14,838 bases of DNA from CAYPTY01 sp964413935 (GTDB taxonomy: Bacteria > Bacteroidota > Rhodothermia > Balneolales > Balneolaceae): the NCBI GenBank assembly GCA_964413935.1, contig CAYPTY010000033.1, positions 1 to 14,838 on the forward strand, read 5' to 3'. Of the stretch, positions 7,142-14,425 are shown piece after piece (within the stretch, counting starts at the first letter, position 1; every line of letters starts with the position of its first letter). A program made the position numbers and the translations under genes. A model generated the notes under the pieces. That model ran no database searches, was not told the origin of the DNA, and was given only the letters and a program-made list of their open reading frames with translations.

Positions 7142-9496
7142 ATGAAGTCATTATTGTTAAAATCACTGGGATCCGCGCTGGTTCTGGTGTTATTCATCAG
7201 CTTTAACACATCGGCACAGCAAGCCAATTTTGAGCTGGCTGAGCGCTTTACCACCAAGAAACTGGATAAAATGGTGGGCTCCACCGTTACCTATCCGCGC
7301 TGGCTGGAATACAAAGACCAGTTCTGGTATGAATTTGAAAACTCGGAAGGCAAAGACTGGATTTATGTGGATGCAGCCGCCGGTCGCAAACGGGAACTCT
7401 TCGACAAAGATGATCTGGCTGCCCAATTATCCGAGATCTTCAGCAAACCTTTTGACGCCAAAGACCTGCCCCTGCGCTCTTTTGATTTCGATGAAGACAA
7501 AGATCTTTTCACCTTTCATGTAGACAGTGTCAACTTTACCTACTCTCTGAGCGGTAACCTGGTAAAGGGTGACTCCCTCGAGAAAGAAGAAAACGAACGC
7601 TGGGCCACTTACAGCCCCGATTCCACCTGGATCGCCTTCGCCAAAAACCATCAGCTGTATGTGATGCGCGCCGACGACCCGGACAGCACCGAAATTCAGC
7701 TCACTGACGATGGGGAACTCTGGTTCAGCTATCAGGCTGCAGACGACGACACCACCTCCGACAAACGACTGCGCTCCATCGCCAACTGGTTCGAAGACGA
7801 AACCAAGCTTTGGGTAAAACGCACCGACTGGAGAAAAGTGCCGGAGCTTTGGGTGATCAACTCCCTCAAAAAACGTCCGGAGCTGGAAACCTATAAATAC
7901 TCCCTGCCGGGCGAAGAAGATATTTATGTGGAGCACATTGAAGTCTTTGACATGGAATCCAAAGAACGGGTTCGCATGGACACCGACAAGTGGGAAGATC
8001 AGGCTCTCGGTGGTGCCTATTTCAACGGGGGCGGTATCGTGGAGACCGAAGGTTCCGATTACCTGTGGATCATGCGCCGGGATCGTACCTGGTCCAAGAT
8101 CGATGTACTGAAGGCCAATACCAGCACCGGCGAGGTGGAAGTGCTCTTCACAGAAGAATCCAAGCCCTACTTTAACACCCGTTTTGCTGAACTGGCCGTG
8201 ATCAACGAAGGTGAGGAATACATCTGGTGGAGCGAACGTACCGGATGGGGACAATTCTATCTGTACGACTCCGAAGGTAATCTGAAGAACCGCATTACGC
8301 AGGGTAATTTTGTAGCGGGGGATGTGGTCAAGATTGACACCACTGCCCGCACCCTCTATTTCAATTCCTACGGTAACGATAAGGGATCCAATCCCTATTA
8401 TTCCAACCTGCACAAGGTGAACTTCGATGGTTCCGGTTTCCGAAAGCTCACTAATGATAATGCCAATCACCGCGTGTATCCTTCCGAAAAAGGAAACTAC
8501 TTTGTGGTGAATGCTTCCCGTGCCGACATGCCGGGGGGTTCTTATCTGATGGATGGCAACGGCAAGAAAATCTCCGATCTGGAACAGGTGGATGTGAGTC
8601 TGCTGATGCAAACCGAGTATCAGTTCCCGGAGAACTTCAAGGTGAAAGCCGCGGACGGAGTAACCGATATCCACGGCGTGATGTGGAAGCCTTTCGACTT
8701 CGACAGCACCAGAAAATACCCCATCATAACCTATGTGTATCCGGGTCCGCAGACCGAGCCCTTCCCGATTGACTATACCATCAGTGGATCCAGAGGTCGG
8801 CCGGCAGCACTTGCCCAGCTGGGTTTTGTGGTGGTAGCCATGGGACAGCGAGGCGGCTCTCCCCTTCGCAACAAATTTTACCATAATTATGGCTACGGTG
8901 ATCTGCGCGATTATCCCCTTGCTGATAATAAATACGGACTTGAGCAGCTGGCAGCACGCCACAACTTCATCGACATTTCCCGTGTGGGTATTTACGGGCA
9001 CTCCGGTGGCGGCTTTATGTCCACAGCTGCTTTGCTGAGCTATCCTGAGTTTTACGATGTGGCCGTGTCCTCTGCCGGTAACCACGATAACAATGTGTAT
9101 AACATCTGGTGGTCGGAAGTGCATAATGGCGTAAAGGAAAAGCGCAAAACCGTGAAAGAGATGGGCGAAGATTCGGTTGAGGTGGAAAAGGAAGTCATCA
9201 CCTTTGATGCTCCCATCGAAACCAATGCCGAACTGGCCGGCAATCTGCAGGGTCACCTGCTGCTGGTACATGGCGACATGGACAATAACGTGCATCCGGC
9301 CAACACCATCCGACTGGCAGATGCCCTCATCAAAGCTGGTAAGCGTTTTGATATGATGATCCTGCCCGGCCGTCGCCACGGCTTCGGCCCCTATCAGGAT
9401 TACTTCAACCGGATGACCTGGTACTACTTTGCCGAGCACCTGCTGGGCGACTATCGTACCAATGTGGATTTCAATATTCCTGAGGATCAGGACTAA
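7142..9496 (+). CDS. Secreted S9 family peptidase, dipeptidyl peptidase IV-like
   Basis: A 784-residue serine peptidase. A signal peptide (residues 1-25, cut after TSA) sends it out of the cytoplasm. Residues about 100-520 form the DPP-IV N-terminal beta-propeller. The C-terminal alpha/beta-hydrolase domain holds the catalytic triad: S621 in GHSGGGF, D714 in HGDMDNNVHP and H746 in GRRHGF. The order Ser-Asp-His and the D-NNVHP pattern fit family S9B, which removes dipeptides, often X-Pro, from peptide N-termini. A charged insert at about residues 665-690 (KTVKEMGEDSVEVEKEV) lies between Ser and Asp and may be a family variation. The gene has its own terminator and no close partner, so it is probably monocistronic. 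Fold and triad are certain; the exact substrate is not. Confidence 0.92.
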   Translation: MKSLLLKSLGSALVLVLFISFNTSAQQANFELAERFTTKKLDKMVGSTVTYPRWLEYKDQFWYEFENSEGKDWIYVDAAAGRKRELFDKDDLAAQLSEIFSKPFDAKDLPLRSFDFDEDKDLFTFHVDSVNFTYSLSGNLVKGDSLEKEENERWATYSPDSTWIAFAKNHQLYVMRADDPDSTEIQLTDDGELWFSYQAADDDTTSDKRLRSIANWFEDETKLWVKRTDWRKVPELWVINSLKKRPELETYKYSLPGEEDIYVEHIEVFDMESKERVRMDTDKWEDQALGGAYFNGGGIVETEGSDYLWIMRRDRTWSKIDVLKANTSTGEVEVLFTEESKPYFNTRFAELAVINEGEEYIWWSERTGWGQFYLYDSEGNLKNRITQGNFVAGDVVKIDTTARTLYFNSYGNDKGSNPYYSNLHKVNFDGSGFRKLTNDNANHRVYPSEKGNYFVVNASRADMPGGSYLMDGNGKKISDLEQVDVSLLMQTEYQFPENFKVKAADGVTDIHGVMWKPFDFDSTRKYPIITYVYPGPQTEPFPIDYTISGSRGRPAALAQLGFVVVAMGQRGGSPLRNKFYHNYGYGDLRDYPLADNKYGLEQLAARHNFIDISRVGIYGHSGGGFMSTAALLSYPEFYDVAVSSAGNHDNNVYNIWWSEVHNGVKEKRKTVKEMGEDSVEVEKEVITFDAPIETNAELAGNLQGHLLLVHGDMDNNVHPANTIRLADALIKAGKRFDMMILPGRRHGFGPYQDYFNRMTWYYFAEHLLGDYRTNVDFNIPEDQD

Positions 9497-9517
9497 GCTT
9501 TAAATCTCCAAAAAATC

Positions 9518-9550
9518 AAAGCCTTGGTGAATGAATCGGGGCTTTTTTTT
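9518..9550 (+). terminator. Intrinsic terminator after the DPP-IV-like peptidase
   Basis: AAAGCC (9518-9523) pairs with GGCTTT (9540-9545) around a 16-base loop, followed by an unbroken T-run to 9550. An A-run just upstream could also give some activity in the other direction. It lies 22 bases after the peptidase stop. Confidence 0.8.
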
Positions 9551-9620
9551 ATTTTCCAACATAGTTTTCAACTACAGTTTCGCTTCAGGAAATAATTCAT
9601 TCATCAAAACATTTTATCCC

Positions 9621-10082
9621 ATGAAAGTACTCACCTTTCTGTCATTGCCTTCCATCCTGCTGTCTGTTTCTCTTGCCTGTGATGGAAGCAAAAACAACAC
9701 CCAAACAGAAGCAACATCAGCGGAAATAACATCCACAGAAACGACGGAAAAAGAGAAACCAGTTCAGCATTTAATTGTGCCTGATGTAGGCTCCTGGGAA
9801 AACGCGATTGAAGTCATGGACTCAACCACGGCCCGCTTAAAAACCAAGGAAACGCTGGATGCAGTTGAATTAAATGAGATCCACATGATTACCTACTCAC
9901 TCGAAAAAGCTGTTGCCTATTTTTCAGAACATACGACCGGCGAACAGCAGAAATCAGCGGATGAAATCGCGCTTGTGGTTGAAGAAGTGCATCTCAATTC
10001 AGAAAACAAACGTGCCGAAGAAACCAGAGAAGCTCTTGACCGGTATTTCAAGCTGGCCGAAGCATTCCGCAATGATATGTAA
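9621..10082 (+). CDS. Small predicted lipoprotein, DUF6746-like
   Basis: A 153-residue protein. The N-terminus (MKVLTFLSLPSILLSVSLAC) is a lipoprotein signal peptide with an imperfect lipobox SLAC, so C20 would be lipidated. A Thr/Glu-rich linker follows (about residues 21-50), then a helical domain with LNEIHMITYSLEKAVAYF and VVEEVHLNSENKR. The E-I-H-x-x-TY-LE and VEEVHL-x-SE pattern recalls DUF6746, small periplasmic proteins of unknown function; this is from memory and not tested. The frame is open further up, to 9531, but that part lies inside the terminator of the preceding gene and encodes no signal peptide, so the ATG at 9621 is preferred. It has its own terminator. Probably monocistronic and on the outer or inner membrane face. 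Confidence 0.72.
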   Translation: MKVLTFLSLPSILLSVSLACDGSKNNTQTEATSAEITSTETTEKEKPVQHLIVPDVGSWENAIEVMDSTTARLKTKETLDAVELNEIHMITYSLEKAVAYFSEHTTGEQQKSADEIALVVEEVHLNSENKRAEETREALDRYFKLAEAFRNDM

Positions 10083-10112
10083 TCCTGACGGAAGAATGCA
10101 TTCATGTTCTTC

Positions 10113-10144
10113 AAAGCCCCGGTGGAAACATCAGGGCTTTTTTT
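10113..10144 (+). terminator. Intrinsic terminator after the lipoprotein gene
   Basis: AAAGCCC (10113-10119) pairs exactly with GGGCTTT (10134-10140), with a T-run to 10144. It is 31 bases after the stop. It has nearly the same stem as the terminator at 9518-9550. Confidence 0.85.
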
Positions 10145-10230
10145 ATGCTGATTAGATGAATACGCTCAGCTTTTTAGTTTATTATAGGCACAGTTGTTGA
10201 GCAGATTGCAACGCAGGGACTCAATTCCAA

Positions 10231-10263
10231 GTTGATATAGCTGACCTCCCACTATAGATCAAC
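10231..10263. promoter_or_regulatory. Imperfect dyad directly upstream of ldhA
   Basis: GTTGAT (10231-10236) pairs with ATCAAC (10258-10263), and ATAG (10237-10240) pairs with CTAT (10252-10255). Two unpaired bases (AG, 10256-10257) lie on the right arm, and the loop is 11 bases. The dyad ends 9 bases before the ldhA ATG, where the ribosome binding site should be; no Shine-Dalgarno site is visible. TTGATA and TATAGA lie in it as a possible -35/-10 pair, but the spacing is only 15 bases. Operator or leader hairpin is a guess. Confidence 0.35.
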
Positions 10264-10272
10264 ATAAAACCA

Positions 10273-11259
10273 ATGAAAGTAGCCGTCTTTAATACAAAAC
10301 CTTACGATCAAAGATATATAGAGAGGTATAATTCGGATTATAATTTCGACTTCACATTTTTCGAGACCTCACTGGATGCATCAACGGCCAATCTAACCAA
10401 GGACTATGAGATCGTCTGCATCTTCGTGAATGATATTGTTGATGCAGAATGCATCAAGATTCTTGCAGATAATGGGGTGAAGTTAATTGCTCTCCGTTGT
10501 GCAGGTTTTAATAACGTGGACATCGAAGCTGCAAATAAACATGGAATAAGGGTAGTCAGGGTTCCAGCCTATTCACCTGAAGCCGTTGCTGAACATGCAC
10601 TGGCGTTGATTCTTACCCTCAATCGAAAAACCCATAAAGCCTATAATCGTGTCCGTGAAGGGAATTTCTCCCTAAAAAACCTCATGGGATTTAATCTTAA
10701 CAAGAAAACAGTTGGCGTTATCGGAACCGGACAAATAGGCGCTACATTCTGCAAGGTTCTGCAAGGTTTTGGATGCAAAATTATTGCCTTTGATATCGCT
10801 GAGAATGCTGAGTTGAAGAAAGCCGGAGTAGAGTACAGGTCATTGGATGATCTGTTTCGGCAAGCAGACGTTATTTCTCTACACTGTCCGCTCAATCAGC
10901 ATACCAGGCACATGATCAACAGGGACTCCATTTCAATCATGAAAGATGGCGTCATGATCATAAATACAAGTCGTGGAGCCTTAATAAATACTGCTGACGT
11001 CATCGACGGATTAAGCAGTTCAAAAATAGGATATCTTGGTATTGACGTATATGAGCAAGAAGAGAATCTGTTTTTTGAAGATCTGTCGGAGAGAATCATT
11101 CAGGATGAGTTAATACTCAGACTCATGTCATTTCCTAATGTACTCATAACCTCCCATCAAGCTTATTTCACAAAGGAAGCAATGGAGGAAATCACCATTA
11201 CCACCCTTGAGAATATTCAATCATTCATAGATGGAAAAGATCTGGTGAATCAAGTTTAG
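10273..11259 (+). CDS. ldhA: D-lactate dehydrogenase (D-2-hydroxyacid dehydrogenase)
   Basis: A 328-residue cytoplasmic NAD-dependent enzyme that reduces pyruvate to D-lactate. The nucleotide-binding GTGQIG motif is at residues 151-156. The catalytic set is R234 (NTSRGALIN), E263 (DVYEQEENLFFED) and H295 (TSHQAYFT). The length and the stretch from DVYE through FFED to SHQAYFTKEA are very close to E. coli LdhA (329 residues), which favours D-LDH over other 2-hydroxyacid dehydrogenases. Sampled 60-base lines within the gene are about 38-43% G+C, against about 55% in a sampled line of the peptidase gene at 7142-9496, and A/T-ending codons are frequent, so recent acquisition is possible. It stands alone: a terminator precedes it, and repeats and a scaffold gap follow it. 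Family certain; substrate very likely. Confidence 0.9.
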   Translation: MKVAVFNTKPYDQRYIERYNSDYNFDFTFFETSLDASTANLTKDYEIVCIFVNDIVDAECIKILADNGVKLIALRCAGFNNVDIEAANKHGIRVVRVPAYSPEAVAEHALALILTLNRKTHKAYNRVREGNFSLKNLMGFNLNKKTVGVIGTGQIGATFCKVLQGFGCKIIAFDIAENAELKKAGVEYRSLDDLFRQADVISLHCPLNQHTRHMINRDSISIMKDGVMIINTSRGALINTADVIDGLSSSKIGYLGIDVYEQEENLFFEDLSERIIQDELILRLMSFPNVLITSHQAYFTKEAMEEITITTLENIQSFIDGKDLVNQV

Positions 11260-11288
11260 GAATTTCCTTGATGCCTGACTCAGCTAAG

Positions 11289-11308
11289 TGATAAGATAAG
11301 CCTTATCA
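11289..11308. repeat. Hairpin after ldhA
   Basis: TGATAAG (11289-11295) and CTTATCA (11302-11308) are exact reverse complements with a 6-base loop, 29 bases after the ldhA stop. GGGTCC follows in place of a T-run, so it is not a standard intrinsic terminator, although it may protect the 3' end of the ldhA transcript. Confidence 0.45.
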
Positions 11309-11326
11309 GGGTCCGGGCATGTTTAG

Positions 11327-11506
11327 TATGGTCCATAATATGGTCCATGCATTCGCTGTTGGTATGGCATANNNNNNNNNNNNNNNNNNNNNNNNNNNNN
11401 NNNNNNNNNNNNNNNNNNNNNNNNNNNNNNNNNNNNNNNNNNNNNNNNNNNNNNNNNNNNNNNNNNNNNNNTATGGCATAGTATGGTCCAAGCATTCGCT
11501 TGGACC
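11327..11506. repeat. Short repeat cluster interrupted by the scaffold gap
   Basis: TATGGTCCA occurs at 11327-11335, 11339-11347 and 11482-11490. The longer form TATGGTCCAWGCATTCGCT (W = A or T) occurs at 11339-11357 and 11482-11500, one on each side of the gap. TATGGCATA directly borders the gap on both sides (11363-11371 and 11472-11480). The right copy forms a perfect hairpin: GGTCCAAGC (11485-11493), loop ATTC, GCTTGGACC (11498-11506), ending 9 bases beyond the 3' end of the S9 peptidase gene. The left copy lacks the closing arm. No coding frame of note is present between 11260 and 11515. Confidence 0.7.
11372..11471. other. Assembly gap (100 N)
   Basis: Exactly 100 N, a conventional placeholder for a gap of unknown size. 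Matching words on both edges suggest that the assembly broke in repeated sequence. Any gene or repeat array inside it is invisible here. Confidence 0.97.
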
Positions 11507-11515
11507 TAAAGCTAG

Positions 11516-14269
11516 TTAATCCGCTTTCCTGTATAACTTCTTCGTCTGCGGAATACCCTTTTCCATCCACTCCGGCGCATCGGCACCCATCAGATGATGA
11601 TCAAAATACTGCTTCATCCGAATCTGGAAATCAATGGCATTGGCCTCCACCTGAAGATGATGGCCCTCTCCGGGATAGGATAAAAAGATTACTTCTTTGC
11701 CAAGCCTTCTGGCCGCATTGTAGAATTCCAGTCCCTGCGACCAGTCCACTGCACCATCTTCCGTGCCATGCAGAATCATAAAGGGAGTACTGATATCAGG
11801 AGCGTGGAACATGGGGTTCTCCCGCTGATAGGCTTCCCGGTCCGACCATGGTGTAACATCCCGGCCCATCCGTACCTGTCCGATTTCCATAATTCCGTGA
11901 TGGTTGGTTCCGGTATTTCCATAAATGTTGTTGTAAAAGCTCTCCAGATTAGTGGGAGGCGCACCCGTCACAATGGTTTTGAAGACATCGGTTTGGGTGA
12001 GAATGAAAGAAGTCTGATACCCTGCCCAGCTGTGTCCCTGCAGTCCGATATTCTCAGGATCGGCCACACCGGCATCTATGATGGCTTGTCGTGCAGCCAG
12101 GATACCGTCGAGTGAGGATGTGCCGGGCCGGCCGAATTCAAACAGAATATCAGGCATAAATACGGCATAACCATTACTAGCATAGGTCGACATATGCGGA
12201 CGGTCATCATACCGCGGAAAAGAATACTGGTGATGCCGGTCTGACATCTTTTCATAGAAATAGATGATGGTCGGATATTGTTTTCCCTCCTCATAATTGG
12301 CCGGCAGGGTAAGTGTGCCCTGCAGTTGATCACCCCTTCCGTTCTCAAAGTCGATCAGCACTCGGCTTCCCCAGGCATATTCCGCCTGCTGGGGATTGGC
12401 ATCCGTTACTTTTTTCAGCCGCTTGAATTTGGTATCGGTCTGGTAATAATCCGGGAAATCCACAAAAGTTTGACGGGGCAGAATTACCGTATTGGTATCT
12501 TCAGCTTTCATGGGTGAGCCGAAGCTGGCATCCTCAAATATCAGTTTGCGCGGACTGTCACCCATCTTCAGGGAATAAAAGCCATCTTTTTTCGTGCGTT
12601 CACCGAAGGCAGACAAGAGCAGGTTTTCAGAAGTATCGATGTAATCTTCGTCCTCGATATTTACATATCTGAAAATAATTTGCTCCTCCTCGCCTACTCC
12701 TTTTGTGATATTTGTGGCTTTCGATCCATCCAGTGCCAGCATCCACAGGTCATATTTATGATTTACGATCACATTTTTGCCGTCTTTGGTCCACCCGGCC
12801 AGCCCGTAGGGCGGATTTTCGTGCGGATAGATGTGTTCTGTATTGGCAAACTGCACCGGTGAATTTGCAGTCAGGTCAACTTTTCTGCCTTCCTGCAAAT
12901 CATAAAGGATTAAAAAAGCATCCTCCCCGCTCATCATCTGATACAGGAAATAGCGGCCATCCGGAGAATATCCCATCCAGCGTTTGATGTTTTCAGCGAT
13001 GAGCCTTCGTTCTCCATTTGTGAGATCCACCTTGTAAAAATCAGATGGAGTTACACCCCAGTTCACATCATTGCGGTGTTTCTCTGCATCTCTTCCGACC
13101 AGGTAACGACGGTGGTCTGAAGCCTCAATGATACGCATGTCGTCATCGGCGAGCTGCACAAATTTTTTCGATTTCAGGTCAAAGGCAGATGCATAGGTGA
13201 AGCGAATGTCGCGGTTATACTGCTGCATCTGCACGGTCTGAATGCGATCATCTTTCCAGTGCCACACATCCACATTGGCAACGGTGTCTTTGCTGAGTTC
13301 CAGTTTGTCTTCCTGCATTTTTATACCCAGCATCACCGTATTTCCATCTGCGGTCCAGGACAGGTTACCGTCTTCACTGATGATCATACCTTCAGGAAAA
13401 CCCGGATTATCGTTGGGGTCCAATACCACAGTTTCCGCTTTGGAATCAAGACTGCGCAGCACAATCAGCTTATTTGCTCTCAGCTCTTTCTTATCCGGAG
13501 TGATTCCTGCCAGTACAGCCAGTTGATTGCCTTTTCGGCTCCAATCTTCTTTCTTCGCGCCCTGGTCATCCCAGCTGAGACCGGAATAAAGCAAAGTATC
13601 GGTATGCAGGGGCTGAATGGAAGCCGTTTTCAGATCAAATAGGTAAACACCGTTTCCGCTTTTTTCGCTGGCATCAACCAGATAAGCCATTTTGGTGGAT
13701 TTCTGATTGGCCCCAAATTCGGATACGTTACCGATGCTTGTCACGCTTCCGGTTTTCAGGTTTCGGACAATCAAATCACTGCCTTTGTGTTTGCTGTCAT
13801 CCTCATCCGGTTTCTTTCGATGCACCATCCAGAAAGTGCCGTCGTTGGTGAAGGCCATGGTATTGGCACGCTCCACCTGTACTTTTTCGCCGGTAGCTAG
13901 GTTCATCAGCTCAGCGGTTTTATGAACGGGCTTTTTTGATTTCTTAAGCTTTTTCTCGGTTTCCGAATCCGGTGTTATCACATAGGCCACCCACTGATTA
14001 TCGCTGCTGAATACGGCGCCATTGGCATTGGGGATGGTATATTTCTGATCCCCGTTCAGAGCCTGAACATGCAGGGTATCATCTCCCCCATTGGGCCTCA
14101 GCGCATAGGCCATCCAGTTTCCGTTATCCGATAATTCCGTTCCTACGATGTAGGACCAGCGGGAATAATCATCGATGTTTAAAGCATTGTTTTGGGCGTG
14201 AATCTGACTGTTCAGTACTGCAAGTACAAACAGTATAAATACAGGAATACTGAGGACGCGTGTTTTCAT
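11516..14269 (-). CDS. Secreted S9 family peptidase (prolyl oligopeptidase type)
   Basis: A 917-residue serine peptidase distinct from the one at 7142-9496. A signal peptide covers residues 1-25 (cut after IHA). The N-terminal two thirds are beta-propeller-like, with repeated short strands such as WVAYVI, MAYLV and NQLAVLAG. The C-terminal hydrolase domain has S747 in GHSWAGYQ, D838 in HGTEDGAV and H870 in GEGHHL, in the usual order. The W after the nucleophile and the long insert between Ser and Asp fit the large S9 enzymes common in Bacteroidota; these are called aminoacyl or oligopeptidases, with substrates mostly unknown. The frame is open 16 codons further upstream, but the ATG at 14269 gives the signal peptide and has AGGA a few bases before it. 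Stop codon lies 10 bases from the repeat hairpin. Confidence 0.92.
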   Translation of the reverse strand: MKTRVLSIPVFILFVLAVLNSQIHAQNNALNIDDYSRWSYIVGTELSDNGNWMAYALRPNGGDDTLHVQALNGDQKYTIPNANGAVFSSDNQWVAYVITPDSETEKKLKKSKKPVHKTAELMNLATGEKVQVERANTMAFTNDGTFWMVHRKKPDEDDSKHKGSDLIVRNLKTGSVTSIGNVSEFGANQKSTKMAYLVDASEKSGNGVYLFDLKTASIQPLHTDTLLYSGLSWDDQGAKKEDWSRKGNQLAVLAGITPDKKELRANKLIVLRSLDSKAETVVLDPNDNPGFPEGMIISEDGNLSWTADGNTVMLGIKMQEDKLELSKDTVANVDVWHWKDDRIQTVQMQQYNRDIRFTYASAFDLKSKKFVQLADDDMRIIEASDHRRYLVGRDAEKHRNDVNWGVTPSDFYKVDLTNGERRLIAENIKRWMGYSPDGRYFLYQMMSGEDAFLILYDLQEGRKVDLTANSPVQFANTEHIYPHENPPYGLAGWTKDGKNVIVNHKYDLWMLALDGSKATNITKGVGEEEQIIFRYVNIEDEDYIDTSENLLLSAFGERTKKDGFYSLKMGDSPRKLIFEDASFGSPMKAEDTNTVILPRQTFVDFPDYYQTDTKFKRLKKVTDANPQQAEYAWGSRVLIDFENGRGDQLQGTLTLPANYEEGKQYPTIIYFYEKMSDRHHQYSFPRYDDRPHMSTYASNGYAVFMPDILFEFGRPGTSSLDGILAARQAIIDAGVADPENIGLQGHSWAGYQTSFILTQTDVFKTIVTGAPPTNLESFYNNIYGNTGTNHHGIMEIGQVRMGRDVTPWSDREAYQRENPMFHAPDISTPFMILHGTEDGAVDWSQGLEFYNAARRLGKEVIFLSYPGEGHHLQVEANAIDFQIRMKQYFDHHLMGADAPEWMEKGIPQTKKLYRKAD

Positions 14270-14425
14270 AATCCTATTTGTTTTATGACTGGAAAGATGG
14301 CCGGAATTACCGGGCAACAGGATTATCCTTTAAAACGCGCAAACATTCAAGGTAAATGGGTGAAATCTGAAAAAAGCTTCTTGTACTGAAACACCTTCAC
14401 TTAACTAAGCATTTTGGTGAGCAAT
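14270..14425. promoter_or_regulatory. Divergent intergenic region, S9 peptidase / DUF2200
   Basis: This 156-base stretch must hold the promoters of both flanking genes. AGGA just before the peptidase ATG and GGTGAG (14416-14421) before the DUF2200 ATG look like ribosome binding sites. No well-spaced -35/-10 pair was found on either strand, and no gene is visible. Confidence 0.4.

Noticed and set aside
7427..9439. A 670-codon open frame on the minus strand, antisense to the DPP-IV-like peptidase
   Set aside because: The plus strand encodes a complete signal peptide, propeller and S9 triad. The antisense product has no recognisable motif and its composition (rich in His, Gly, Val, Ile) is what codon bias produces on the opposite strand.
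9531..9620. N-terminal extension of the lipoprotein from an ATG at 9531
   Set aside because: This ATG lies in the loop of the preceding gene's terminator, and the extension would bury the lipoprotein signal.
10147..10175. Second terminator GCTGA/TCAGC followed by TTTTT
   Set aside because: Only a 5-bp stem with a 14-base loop, directly after a much better terminator at 10113-10144.
11327..11506. CRISPR array or integron attC site at the scaffold gap
   Set aside because: Repeats are short, unevenly spaced and unequal; no cas or integrase gene is present, and no attC core (RYYYAAC/GTTRRRY) pair is seen.
7142..14269. The two S9 peptidases as a recent tandem duplication
   Set aside because: They differ in length, in the nucleophile motif (GHSGGGF against GHSWAGYQ) and in the Asp and His contexts, and lie on opposite strands, so they are separate subfamilies.
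14381..14407. Promoter TTGTAC / TAACTA upstream of the DUF2200 gene
   Set aside because: Spacing of 15 bases and a poor -10 match; indistinguishable from chance in A+T-rich DNA.
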